DNA from: Candidatus Aminicenantota bacterium | GTDB taxonomy: Bacteria; Acidobacteriota; Aminicenantia; Aminicenantales; UBA8522 | Direction: 5' to 3' | Length of the DNA stretch: 64,000 nt | Assembly (NCBI GenBank): GCA_017886205.1 | Contig: JAFNEO010000045.1 | Coordinates: 1 to 64,000, forward strand | Shown here: piece after piece, positions 18,169 to 28,000 of the stretch | Position numbering within the stretch: the stretch's first letter is position 1 | How the letters are laid out: every line of letters begins with the position of its first letter | Notes under the pieces: generated by a model | Seen by the model: the letters and a program-made list of their open reading frames with translations, nothing else | The model's database searches: none | Told to the model about the DNA's origin: nothing | Made by a program: the position numbers and the translations under genes

Positions 18169-20238
18169 GTGAAGAGAAAAGCTTCTCTCTGCCTTCTCGT
18201 TGTCCTCTTTGTCCTTGGCGTCTTCTCTTTCGCCTTCCCACAGAAAAAGAAATCCTCCAAGGACCTCCCCGTAACTTATCGGAAGTGGCTTGAAGAAGAG
18301 GTCGTCTATATCATAACCCCCAAGGAAAAGGAGGTTATTCTGCAGCTGGAGACCGACCGCGAGCGGGAGATCTTCATCAACGCCTTCTGGCAGCAGCGCG
18401 ACCCCGATCACCTCACTCCGGAAAACGAGTTCAAGGTAGAACACTATAAGCGGCTCGCCTACGCCAACCAGTTTCTGGGGAAAGAAGGCCCCGGCGCCGG
18501 CTGGCGGTCGGACATGGGCCGGCTCTACATCATCCTGGGAGCGCCCCAGCAGATCGAGCGCTACGAGAACCTGACCGAGATCTACCCGGTGGTTATCTGG
18601 TTCTATGACGGGATGGCCAAGTACAACATTCCCAATTCGTTCTATATCATGTTCTTCAAGCCATCGGGGACCGGGGAATACGAAATCTACTCTCCGGTCC
18701 AGGACGGGCCGGCCAGCCTGTTGATCCATTATAAGGGCGACTCGGCCGACTACACCACGGCCTATAACCAACTCCTGAACGTGGATCCCACCATCGCCGA
18801 CGCCTCGCTCTCCTTCCTGCCCGAAGAGTCCGGACGGATTCTCTCTCCCTCCATAGCTTCAGAAATCCTGGTCAGCAACAAGATCCCGAGCATCCCTCGA
18901 GAGTCGGTCAAAGATACGTACGCTGAGAAGCTGCTGGCCTACAAGGATGTCGTCGAGGTCGATTACACGGCCAACTACATTGACAACGAATACTTCGCCG
19001 CGGTCATCCATGAAAAGAGCGGCATCGCCTTCGTCCATTACCTCATCGAGCCGGCCAAGCTCACCTTCATCCAGTTCGGCGATCGCTTCCGGGCCAACCT
19101 CGAGGTCAACGGCAAGGCGACGGACCTGGCGGGAAACACAATCTACCAGTTCGACCGGACTATCCCGATCGACTTCAGCCAGGAGCAAGTGGAGAGCGTC
19201 CGGCCCAAGCTTTTCAGCTTCCAGGACCTCTTCCCGCTCATCGAAGGACGCTACAAGCTCAATATCCTCCTCAAGAACACCATGTCCAAGGAGTTCACTT
19301 CCGTGGAGCGGGACATTACCATCCCCCACCTATCCGCTCCCAGCCTCAGCCGGATGGTCCTGGCCAACAAGATCATCCCGAATTCGGCCTACCGGGGGCA
19401 GAACAAGCCTTTCTTGATCGGGGACACCCAGCTCGTGCCCTCGCCGAGGAACGACTTCACCCCCCAAGACAAGCTCTATGTATACTTCCAGCTGCTTGGC
19501 CTTGACCAGGACCTCAGGGACGGCGGGGTCCTCGAGTTCACAATGTCCAAAGAGGAGCAGAAGATCTCCTCGACCACCAAGCCCCTGGCTGACTACCCCG
19601 ACAAAGCCAATATCCTGGAAGAATTATCCCTGGCCGGCCTGACCTCGGCCTATTACCGGATCAAGGTCTCACTCCTGGGCCGGGACCAGAAGGAAGTCCT
19701 GTCCGAGCTGGCCGACTTCTTCATCTCTCAACGGCCTGTCTTGCCCAGACCCTGGGTTCTCTCCCTTCCTCTCCCCCCGACCTCAGATCCGCTCTTCGCC
19801 AATATCCTAGGGAATCAATTACTGAACAACAAGGACAGCGGCCGGGCCAAGACCCTGCTCGCCGAAGCCTATCAACGGAATCCTACAACGAGCCAATATG
19901 CCTTGGATTACTGCCGCATCCTCATGGAGGACAAGGAATATCAAAAGATCAAGGAAGTGGCCGGTCCGTTCCTCCAGACCGAAAAGCAATTCGATTTTCT
20001 TCTCTACCTCGGCCAGGCCTCCCAAGCGCTGGGTGAGCTGGCCGAGGCCATCGCCCGCTACAAAGAGTATCTGGCCCATTTCGGGGCGAACATCAGCGTG
20101 CTCAACGCCGTCGGCGACTGCTACTATCAACTCGGCAACTGGGAAGAGGCCCGGATCGCCTGGCAGAGGTCCCTGGAGATAAGCCCCAAGCAGGAAGAGG
20201 TCAAGAAAAAACTGGACTCTCTCAAGGAGAAAAAATGA
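18169..20238 (+). CDS. GWxTD domain protein with C-terminal TPR repeats
   Basis: This exported protein of about 689 residues starts with a signal peptide (MKRKASLCLLVVLF when GTG at 18169 is read as Met). The N-terminal third contains the GWxTD-type signature, here GWRSDMGRLYIILGAP, with the preceding FWQQRDPDHLTPENE that is typical of the family. A middle beta-rich region follows, then about three TPR-like repeats at the C-terminus. GWxTD proteins are known mostly from Acidobacteria and related phyla and have no established function. ATG 18163 or TTG 18154 are other possible starts but overlap or abut the -10 box. The stop overlaps the next gene by 4 bp. Confidence 0.88.
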   Translation: MKRKASLCLLVVLFVLGVFSFAFPQKKKSSKDLPVTYRKWLEEEVVYIITPKEKEVILQLETDREREIFINAFWQQRDPDHLTPENEFKVEHYKRLAYANQFLGKEGPGAGWRSDMGRLYIILGAPQQIERYENLTEIYPVVIWFYDGMAKYNIPNSFYIMFFKPSGTGEYEIYSPVQDGPASLLIHYKGDSADYTTAYNQLLNVDPTIADASLSFLPEESGRILSPSIASEILVSNKIPSIPRESVKDTYAEKLLAYKDVVEVDYTANYIDNEYFAAVIHEKSGIAFVHYLIEPAKLTFIQFGDRFRANLEVNGKATDLAGNTIYQFDRTIPIDFSQEQVESVRPKLFSFQDLFPLIEGRYKLNILLKNTMSKEFTSVERDITIPHLSAPSLSRMVLANKIIPNSAYRGQNKPFLIGDTQLVPSPRNDFTPQDKLYVYFQLLGLDQDLRDGGVLEFTMSKEEQKISSTTKPLADYPDKANILEELSLAGLTSAYYRIKVSLLGRDQKEVLSELADFFISQRPVLPRPWVLSLPLPPTSDPLFANILGNQLLNNKDSGRAKTLLAEAYQRNPTTSQYALDYCRILMEDKEYQKIKEVAGPFLQTEKQFDFLLYLGQASQALGELAEAIARYKEYLAHFGANISVLNAVGDCYYQLGNWEEARIAWQRSLEISPKQEEVKKKLDSLKEKK

Positions 20239-21137
20239 GAATACGGTGGGCCATCCTCGGGGTCGGCTTGATCTTCCTTTTCTCATGTGCCATGGGGCGA
20301 ATGCCGAAGAACCTCGCTCCTGAAGAACAGGAATTTTTCTCCAACGTCCGCTACATCATCAGCGGCCAGGAGAAGAAGGCCTTCCTCGGCCTCCCTCCCT
20401 CCGAGCGGTCCCGGTTCATCGAAGAGTTCTGGAAGAAGCGGGACCTCGACCCCAGCACCGAAATCAACGAGTACAAGACCGAGTACTTGAAGCGTATCAC
20501 TGAGGCGAAACATCTCTTCACTGAAGGGGGGACGTCCGGCTGGCTCACCGACCGCGGACGGATCTACATCTTGCTCGGGCGGCCCGAGGAGAGGGAGACC
20601 TACCCGCGGGGATACGGTTTCTACGACAAACCGAGCGAGGTCTGGCACTATGGCTTTTACCTGATTTACTTCGTCGACTCCCGCTGGAACGGGAACTTCG
20701 AGCTCGTCCCGGAGAGCGCCCGCATGATGGCCGAGATCAACAGCGCCCAGATGCAGCTCCGCTCCCAGGAGACGGTCGGCCAGGGGAAAGCCCTGGCCGA
20801 TTTTGAGGTCGATGTCCGGAAGACATCCGACCGGGAAAGGCTCGTCGTTGTTTCGATTCCGTACAAGGACATCTGGTTCTCGGCCGAAGGAAAGGAGTTC
20901 AAGACGAGTCTTGAGCTCACTTGGGAGGTCTACGACGCCGCCGATAAGAAGATTCAAGAAGGCTCGAAGACACACCCTCTATCGCTGACGCAGGAGCAAC
21001 TCAAAGAACTCCGCGGCAAGGAATTGCTCATCGAGATTCCCCTCGATCTAGAGCCGGGGGATTATCAGGTGGCCCTGACGCTCAAGAATCTAACTGACCA
21101 GAACCAGGTCAGAAAACGCATAAAATTGACAGTATAA
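20235..21137 (+). CDS. GWxTD domain lipoprotein
   Basis: This 300-residue protein begins with a lipoprotein signal peptide whose lipobox is LFSC (Cys18), so it should be membrane-anchored through the LspA/Lgt pathway. The GWxTD motif is GWLTDRGRIYILLGRPEERE. It is preceded by FIEEFWKKRDLDPSTEINEYK, matching the equivalent segment in the upstream protein. It therefore looks like a short paralogue without TPRs. Its ATG overlaps the stop of the upstream gene (ATGA), showing translational coupling. The pair may form a heteromeric envelope complex; that is inference from operon structure only. Confidence 0.88.
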   Translation: MRIRWAILGVGLIFLFSCAMGRMPKNLAPEEQEFFSNVRYIISGQEKKAFLGLPPSERSRFIEEFWKKRDLDPSTEINEYKTEYLKRITEAKHLFTEGGTSGWLTDRGRIYILLGRPEERETYPRGYGFYDKPSEVWHYGFYLIYFVDSRWNGNFELVPESARMMAEINSAQMQLRSQETVGQGKALADFEVDVRKTSDRERLVVVSIPYKDIWFSAEGKEFKTSLELTWEVYDAADKKIQEGSKTHPLSLTQEQLKELRGKELLIEIPLDLEPGDYQVALTLKNLTDQNQVRKRIKLTV

Positions 21138-21154
21138 AGAGAACGGAGGCATTC

Positions 21155-22132
21155 ATGAGGACATCCCGATGGCTTTTCTCTGTTGCACTCGTCCTATCAT
21201 TCTTCATCGGCGTTCAGCCGGCGGCCGCCCAAGGGGGGCGGGGAAAGGGCCGGGTTCAAGGACTGGTCCTGGATGAAGCCGGAACCCCGATCGCTGGGGC
21301 CAAGGTGCTTATGGAGTTACTGTCTAAGGAGACGGCGGAGCGCGTAGAGACCACAGACAAGGACGGTGAATGGGCGATGATCGACCTGGGCTCGGGCAAC
21401 TGGCGGCTGACCGTAAGCTTCGAGGGATACATCCCCACGACCACGACGGTTTTCATCAGCCAGCTCCAGAAGAATCCCAAGGTCATCCTCAAGTTGAAGA
21501 AGCCGGAGATCGACAAGGATGCCGTCATCACGGATGAGGCCTCACTGGCCTACATCGAACAGGCCACCAAGCTCTTCAACGAGAAGCAGTACGACCAGGC
21601 CCTGGTCATTCTCGAGCAGTTCCTGGCCCAGAATCCCAAGGCCTACCAGGTCCAGCTCCTCATCGGAGACTGCTACCGCGAAAAAGGGGAGGTCGATAAA
21701 GCCATCGAGATATACAACAAGGCCGTCGAGGAAGCCAAAGCGGACGAAAAGATGGGACGGCAGGTAACGGCCAAGGGGCTGGCCGCGATCGGTGACTGCT
21801 ACGTGAGGAAGAACGATATCGCCAATGCCCAAGTCTTTTTCAAGCAATCGATCGACACCAACCCGGACAACGAGACCCTCGCCTATACCGTCGGAGAGGT
21901 CTTCTTCTCCAACCAGAAGCTGGACGAGGCCATCCAGTATTTCACCAAGGCGACTGAGATCAAGCCGGACTGGGCCCCTCCGTACCACAAGCTCGGCCTG
22001 GTCTACTTGAACAAGACGGACTACGATAAGGCCAAAGAGAATTTCGCCAAATTTCTAACCCTCGAGCCGGAGGGTGAACTGGCCGCCCAGGTGAAGAGCA
22101 TCCTCGAGTACCTGGATAAGATCAAGAAGTGA
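21155..22132 (+). CDS. Exported TPR protein with carboxypeptidase-regulatory-like N-domain
   Basis: The 325-residue product has a signal peptide (residues 1-26, ending QPAAAQ). A beta-sandwich of the carboxypeptidase-regulatory type (about 32-110, GRVQGLVLDEAGTPIAGAKV) follows. The C-terminal half (about 130-325) carries five or more TPR repeats with typical A-x-x-Y and P-x-W/P-x-A spacing, such as AIEIYNKAVEEAKAD and AIQYFTKATEIKPDWA. GGAGG precedes the ATG 17 nt after the GWxTD lipoprotein stop, so it is the third gene of that operon. A scaffold role with the two GWxTD proteins is plausible but unproved. Confidence 0.85.
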   Translation: MRTSRWLFSVALVLSFFIGVQPAAAQGGRGKGRVQGLVLDEAGTPIAGAKVLMELLSKETAERVETTDKDGEWAMIDLGSGNWRLTVSFEGYIPTTTTVFISQLQKNPKVILKLKKPEIDKDAVITDEASLAYIEQATKLFNEKQYDQALVILEQFLAQNPKAYQVQLLIGDCYREKGEVDKAIEIYNKAVEEAKADEKMGRQVTAKGLAAIGDCYVRKNDIANAQVFFKQSIDTNPDNETLAYTVGEVFFSNQKLDEAIQYFTKATEIKPDWAPPYHKLGLVYLNKTDYDKAKENFAKFLTLEPEGELAAQVKSILEYLDKIKK

Positions 22133-22147
22133 GCCCGGACCGGGCCA

Positions 22148-24421
22148 TCACTGGAGGAGCTTCTCCAGGGCGAGCAGCTCCTGTTGCGCGCCGCGGATTT
22201 TGGCTTCGTCTTCGCCCTCCGGATTTCCAAGGTATAGCTTCAGGTAATAAACCGCATCCTTGATATTGCCCACCTTCTTCAGAGCCACTGTCAGATTGTA
22301 GTAAGCGACTGGAGTGGGATGGATCTCTACGGCCGCCTTTAGGACGTCGATGGCGCTGTTTATGTCGCCGGCATAGCCGTAGGCGATTCCCAGGTCCTGC
22401 AAGACCTCATAGTCCGCGGGATTCTCCTGTTTGAGACGCTCGTAGACGGCGATCGCCTCTTTCAAGTTCCCGGACGTGGCCAGGTTCATGGCATAGGTCT
22501 TGCGGAGGAAGGTGTTTTCCGGCTCGCCCGCCAAGGCCTTCTCGAGAAAACCGCGGGCCTCCTCCTTCTTTCCCATGATATCGAGGATCCAGCCCGAGGC
22601 GAGCAGCCCGTCGAAGTACTCCGGGTCGATGACGAGCACGGCCTGCCAGGCGTCCAGCGATTTCTGCAGCCGACCCATGACCATATAGGTGTGCGCCAGA
22701 CGGGAGAGGAGAGTCACCGAGCCGGGGAGGGCGGCGAGCCCGCGTTCGAGGATGCCGACGGCCTCGTCGAACCGGTTCATCTTGGCCTGGATGAGGGCAA
22801 GGTTGATGTAGTTGACCGGGGATTTGGGGTTGAGTTCAAGGATTTGCCCGTAGACCTTGGCGGACTCGGCGAAGTTCCCTTCCCTCTCCAGGATCTCGGC
22901 CTTCTGGCTCATCCGGAGCTCCTCCACCATGTCCTTCGGGTCCGGAAGGGGCCCCGAGGGAACGCCCGCCGTCTGGTCGACATATCCCAGGGACCGCAGT
23001 TTCTCCCGCTCTTCTGAGGTCAGTTCCCGCTTGGCGGAGGCGAGCCCGGATGAGGAGTTGGCGATCGTCTCCTCCAGCCGGCTGCGCATCTCCCGGGCCT
23101 GCTTGCTCTCCTGGACGATGGCGTTAACGGTCTCTTCCGGGTCGGTCCTTAGGTTGTAGAGCTCCGGCCTCGGTGCTTTGATGTATTTCCAGTCACCGTC
23201 CACGAATCCGATGAGCTCCGACCAGCCGTAGTTTTCACGGGGAAAGTAGGTTTCCAGGTAAGTGCTCAGGTCTTTTTTCTCGCGGCCGGCAAGGTAAGGC
23301 AGGAGGCTCGTTCCCTGGATTTCGCTCGGCACAGGCAGGCCGAGCATATCGAGGATCGAGGGAGCGATGTCGATGAGTCGAACCCGGGACTTGATGACGC
23401 CGCCTTTGGGCAGGTGACCCTCGGCCGAAAAGATCATCGGCACCCTGAGCGTCCCGTCATAGAGGAAAATCCCGTGGCCGGACTCGACCTTCTCGCCGAA
23501 AGCCTCGCCATGGTCTCCGGCCAGGACGAGGAGCGTCTTTTGCAGGAGGCTTTTCTCGCGCAGAGCGGCCATGACCTGGCCGACATAATGGTCCATGTAG
23601 GCAATCTCGCCGTCGTAGGGGCTGTCGGCAAAATCCACGTTGTAGGGCGCGGGCGGCTCATAGGGAAGATGGGGGTCGAAAAAATGGACCCAGCAAAAGA
23701 AGGGCTGTTTCTCAACGCTATCGAACCAGCTGCGGAAAGCCGTGTAGACCTTCTCCGCTTTCCTCTCGGCGTTCAACGGCTTGAAAGCCTCGCCTTCGGT
23801 GAGCCGGTCGTCGTAGACGTCGAATCCCTGGTCGATCCCGAGCCGGGAATCGACCGTGAACGAACCGACAAAGGCCGCCGTCTGGAAACCCCGGCCCTTG
23901 AGGACTTCGGCCAGCGTAGTCACTTCGGCGGGAAGAACGTAGGACCCATTGTTATGGACCTGATGATAGAGAGGATACGTCCCGGTCATGATCGAACAGT
24001 GGGAGGGGGTAGTCAGGGGAACCTGGCAATAGACATTCTCAAACCGGACCCCGGCGGCAGCCAGGCCGTCCAGGTTAGGAGTCCTGGCCCGGGTAGAACC
24101 GTAGCAGCCGAGCCGGTCGGCCCGGGTGGTGTCGAGGGTCACGAGGAGGACATTCAAGTTGCTGTCCTGTTTGATTTTAGCTCCAGGTGCGAGAAAACGA
24201 AAAACGACAAAAGCCGAGAGTACGATGAACAATATGGCGACAAAAAGAAGGACAGGCTTCAGCCGGCGCCGGGCCTTTTCTTTCTCCGGCGCGGCCTTAT
24301 CGGCGGATTTTTGAGGCAACCGTTTCTTGACATCGTCCTGGAATCCGGATTTCCTTTGGAGTGCTTCCTCAGCGCGTCTCTTCGATTGCTGTTTTTTCTT
24401 ATTCCGTCTTTTCTTGCTCAT
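22148..24421 (-). CDS. Membrane sulfatase-fold (alkaline phosphatase superfamily) protein with TPR domain
   Basis: This 757-residue protein has a highly basic cytoplasmic N-terminus, one membrane segment (about 56-77), a sulfatase-like domain (about 88-500) and a C-terminal TPR array. Metal-site motifs include LLVTLDTTRADRLGCYG and LAGDHGEAFGE. The position of the CxPSR nucleophile reads T137-T-P-S-H141. It therefore has threonine rather than Cys/Ser and cannot form formylglycine. Thr nucleophiles are used by phosphoglycerol and phosphoethanolamine transferases of this superfamily, so a transferase or phosphodiesterase is more likely than a sulfatase. The start at 24421 has AAGG upstream. It converges on the TPR gene of the GWxTD operon. 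Confidence 0.87.
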   Translation of the reverse strand: MSKKRRNKKKQQSKRRAEEALQRKSGFQDDVKKRLPQKSADKAAPEKEKARRRLKPVLLFVAILFIVLSAFVVFRFLAPGAKIKQDSNLNVLLVTLDTTRADRLGCYGSTRARTPNLDGLAAAGVRFENVYCQVPLTTPSHCSIMTGTYPLYHQVHNNGSYVLPAEVTTLAEVLKGRGFQTAAFVGSFTVDSRLGIDQGFDVYDDRLTEGEAFKPLNAERKAEKVYTAFRSWFDSVEKQPFFCWVHFFDPHLPYEPPAPYNVDFADSPYDGEIAYMDHYVGQVMAALREKSLLQKTLLVLAGDHGEAFGEKVESGHGIFLYDGTLRVPMIFSAEGHLPKGGVIKSRVRLIDIAPSILDMLGLPVPSEIQGTSLLPYLAGREKKDLSTYLETYFPRENYGWSELIGFVDGDWKYIKAPRPELYNLRTDPEETVNAIVQESKQAREMRSRLEETIANSSSGLASAKRELTSEEREKLRSLGYVDQTAGVPSGPLPDPKDMVEELRMSQKAEILEREGNFAESAKVYGQILELNPKSPVNYINLALIQAKMNRFDEAVGILERGLAALPGSVTLLSRLAHTYMVMGRLQKSLDAWQAVLVIDPEYFDGLLASGWILDIMGKKEEARGFLEKALAGEPENTFLRKTYAMNLATSGNLKEAIAVYERLKQENPADYEVLQDLGIAYGYAGDINSAIDVLKAAVEIHPTPVAYYNLTVALKKVGNIKDAVYYLKLYLGNPEGEDEAKIRGAQQELLALEKLLQ

Positions 24422-24503
24422 TGTATGCCTTCTTATTGACACTCTTGGGATTGATCGTTATTCCTTCCCTCACTTTATACGAACTGGCGCAGGGCCCGGA
24501 CAT

Positions 24504-24896
24504 TCAGCTTTTTTCTTGAATATCCCCTCCCTTGATGGGAGGGGATAAAGGGGAGGGTGATTCCAGGCACCTTTTCATTATTATTTCAAGGATCTCTTCA
24601 GTTTTTTTAAGAACATCGTTATTCCAAAATCTCAGCACTTCGAAACCTTTGGTCTTGAACCAATGGTCTCTCTCCTGGTCTTTCTCTTTATCAACGGAAT
24701 GCTGTCCTCCGTCGATCTCTATGATAATCTTTTTCTCATAACAAACAAAGTCCACTATATATTTGCCTATCGGCTCTTGCCTTCGGAATTTTAGCCCCTG
24801 CAGTCGCTTAGCCCTCAGAGACTTCCATAGTGTGTTTTCTGCATCAGTCGACCTCTTTCTCAATGTCCTCGCGAAATCACCTTTGTCGGGACACAT
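24504..24896 (-). CDS. DUF559 endonuclease-domain protein
   Basis: This 130-residue protein matches the DUF559 family, a Vsr/restriction-endonuclease-like fold. It has LRKRSTDAENTLWKSLRAKRL, GLKFRRQEPIGKYIVDFVCY, and the nuclease core IIIEIDGGQH followed by RDHWFKTKGFEVLRFWN. Predicted active-site residues (Asp in VDF, Glu-Ile-Asp-Gly-Gly-Gln) are intact. The role of these proteins is unknown. The gene is framed by inverted copies of a CCCTCCC(C)TTGATGGG repeat. The right copy supplies its ribosome-binding region (GAGAGGGTGAG) and the left copy encodes its last residues (PSPLSPPIKGG). Confidence 0.86.
   Translation of the reverse strand: MCPDKGDFARTLRKRSTDAENTLWKSLRAKRLQGLKFRRQEPIGKYIVDFVCYEKKIIIEIDGGQHSVDKEKDQERDHWFKTKGFEVLRFWNNDVLKKTEEILEIIMKRCLESPSPLSPPIKGGDIQEKS
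24520..24560. repeat. Left DUF559-associated repeat copy
   Basis: A CTCCCTTGATGGGAGGG hairpin is followed by GATAAAGGGGAGGGTGA. It matches, in inverted orientation, the copy at 24902-24942 on the other side of the DUF559 gene. The coding sequence runs into it at its 3' end. Confidence 0.8.
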
Positions 24897-24901
24897 TTAT
24901 T

Positions 24902-24942
24902 CTCACCCTCTCCCTAACCCTCCCCCATCAAGGGGGAGGGAT
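24902..24942. repeat. Right DUF559-associated repeat copy
   Basis: This is the inverted partner of 24520-24560. The minus strand reads CCTCCCCCTTGATGGGGGAGG followed by a GGGAGAGGGTGAG tail, ending 6 nt before the DUF559 start codon. It abuts the T-run of the TonB-receptor terminator. Confidence 0.8.
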
Positions 24943-24979
24943 AAAAAAAAACCCGCCTCCCCCGAAGGGGAGGCGGGTT
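24941..24979 (-). terminator. Rho-independent terminator of the TonB-dependent receptor gene
   Basis: A perfect 13-bp stem, AACCCGCCTCCCC at 24950-24962 pairing with 24967-24979, closes a CGAA tetraloop. On the minus strand it is followed by a run of about nine T residues. It begins 25 nt after the stop codon of the receptor gene. Confidence 0.92.
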
Positions 24980-25003
24980 GGAGCGTCTGCTTGTGCTTGT
25001 GAA

Positions 25004-28000
25004 CTAGAAGATGAACTTGACGCCGAGCCGGACGGCGATCGGGCTTTGGAAATCCATTTTCATCTTGTACTGAGGGTGCTGCACGAAGTTCCAATCGTCG
25101 CTCGTCAAATCCCAGTTTTTGCCGAGAACGGTGTCCTCGTCGACTGTGATATTCTCGTACATCCGGTACGCATACAGCCGCCGGGCGATCTTGAGGTCGA
25201 GGATGTTGTCCACGTTGACGTTGAAGTTGAGCGTGTACTTACCGAGCCTCAGGTTGTACTCGGCATAGACGTTGGCGAACCAGAACAAGGGCGTCCTCTC
25301 TTGTACCAGATCGTTGCCGGTTATCCCTTCTCTCGAATAGCCGCGGCCGTAAGGATACCAGTAGACGTCCAGGATGGACCAGGTCTCGGTGAACGGCACG
25401 CCACTCATGGCGTTGAGGACCGCGCCGAGGGTCAGACGGAAGGGGAAGGTGTAGGCGCCGTAGAACTTGAAGAAGTGGGTGCGGTCGGTGGGGAGCGGGC
25501 CGTCGATGTAGGACAGGTCCTTGGTGACGGCCATGACCCAGTTGTCGAACATTCTCTCGATGTAGGGTGCGACGCGTCCGAACTCATCGGCGGCCGCCAG
25601 GCCCGAGCAATTGCCCTGCAGCCGGCTCCAGGTGTAGGAGAACCCGCCCAGCCAGTTATTGGACAGTCTCTTGTCGATGCTCAAGTTGAGGCCGTAGTAA
25701 TCGCGCTTGGCCTTGGGCGTTTCCGGATACTTGACGTCGAACTTGCCGGTTCCGTTGCCCACGTGGAGGGTGTAGCCATAGCCGGGGTTGGATTCGAAGT
25801 ATTCCTCTCCCGCGGCGGTGATGACGCCCACGTCCTCGATCATGTAGCGGAGGTGCTTGTAGACGAGCCGGGCCGTGAAGGAAACATTCTCCATCAGCAG
25901 CTTCTCGACGCCTCCGGAGAATTCGTCCTGGCTGACGGGCTTAAGGGATGGGTCGGTGCTCTCGAAGGAAGGAATGCGCCAGTCGAGTACGCCCATGAGC
26001 TCAGCACTAGCGGGGGGCATAGCGCCCCATTGATTCCAATTGTAGTCGTTGAGCTTGTAATAGGCGCTCTTCCACTTGAACCCGCCGTAGGAATCGGCCG
26101 CCATGTAGGTCTTGATGTTGTCGTAGTAACGGCCGAAAGTACCGAAAACCTTCAGGCTGGCATCGCCGAAGATATCGTAGACGAACCCGACCCGGGGAGA
26201 CAGCTTGTCTCCGAACTTGAACTCCATCGGTCTCCAGTTCTCGAAGCCGGCGGGAAGGCTGGCCGTGTAGGGAGGCACGTACTCTGACTCGGCCCGTAAG
26301 CCGAGGTTCAGAGTGAAGCGGTCGGCGATCGTCCAGCTGTCCTGGAGGTAGAGGGCCCAGCGCTCGTTGTAGACGTTATAGAAGCCGCCCAAAACCCCGG
26401 TAGTCTCGTTACCTCGGACTTCAACGTAGCCGTATGTTCCAGTTCCGAAGTTGCGGCCCTGTCGGATGCAGTTCTGGCCCCAATAGAAGTAGGTATCGGG
26501 ATACTGCATGTTGACCGTGCTGTCCTCGTCCTGACCCTGGCGGACATAGCCGACGCCGGCTTTCCAGGCGTGCTCGCCGGCGAGGTTGAGGTAGAAGGTG
26601 AAATCGGCCTCGGCGTGGTTCTTGTAGGCGATGTTCTTCTTAATCTCGTAGATCCGGCCGTGGGTCTGCCAACCTAAGGGTCTCTGCAAATCGGACGGGA
26701 TCTCGGGGAAACGTGCTGTCCCATAACCCGTCAGTAATAGGCGGGCGGAACTGGAATTGACCAGTTGATTGGTGGTGTTGTAGAAGAAACGACCACCGCG
26801 CAGGTTGATCATGAAGTTGTTGCCGAAGGTCAGGTCGGCAAACCCGGCGGCCGAGTAGTTGGGATAGCTATAACCGTATTCGCCATAAACATCGGTCAGG
26901 CTGCCCGTGCCGTCACGCGCCGGGAGATTGCCCTTGTACTTGGTGAAGTTATTGACGAACGAGGCTCCGAGGCGCATGAAGCTGATCGGCTGGGCCGTGA
27001 CCTTGACCTGGAAGTTGTACTGGTAATTTTTCTGGGTGAACTCGTCGCTTTCTTTCACATCGGCAGTGGTCAGCCAGTCGATCGTCCGGGTGATCGGATT
27101 ACTGACCGGAAGGACCGAGCCGAAGAACCAGAGCCTGTCCTTGAGGATGTAGCCGCCCAAGCTGAAGCCGCCTTCATACCTGTGGTTAAGCTCCTTCCCG
27201 TAGAGGTCCTGGTAGTTGACGTATTCGGCCGTAGGTGTTGCGATTAAGGGGTTGATGCGGAGAGTATCTCTCTCTTTTCCTGTCAGTTTCGACCCTTCAT
27301 AGAAGCCGATGAGCTCACCGTGGAACTCGTTGCCGCCCTGCCGGGTGACAACGCTGATGACACCGCCCAGGGCTCCGCCATACTCGGCCTGGTAGCCGCT
27401 GGCTTTTATCTGGACTTCATCGACGAACTCGAAGGCCGCCGACTGCTTGCGCTGTCCGGTCCTGGTCTCGGTGATGTCCGTGCCGTCCATGTAGAACATG
27501 TTCTCGGCACCGGAAGCGCCGTCGACCGAAAGGCCGCCCAGCCAGGGCTCAACGTTGACGCCCGGAACGGCCGTGGCCAGGGTGTCAAAGTTTCTTCCGC
27601 GGGGAAGGATTTCGAACATCTCTTTGGTCAGAGTCATGCCCTTGACCGTGCTCTTGACATCGATCAGGGGCGACTGTCCGATGACCGTCACTTCCTCTTC
27701 CAGGGTGCCCATCTCCAGGATGACATCCAGCTTGACCGTCATTTCCAGCTGGACGACGATCCCTTCTCTGGTCAGGGGTTTGAATCCCTGCAGATTGTAA
27801 GTGATCTTGTACGTCCCGGGCTGGAGGGCGAACAGACGGTAGATGCCCTCGGCATCCGTCACGGTCGTGGCCTTACCGATAAATTTCGGGCTGGTCGCTT
27901 CGACGGTGACGCCGGGAAGGGCATTCCCGTCTGAATCGCTGACCGTGCCGTAAACTCTACCGGCAGGAGCCTGGGCGGAAAGCATTCCGCTGACAGCGAG

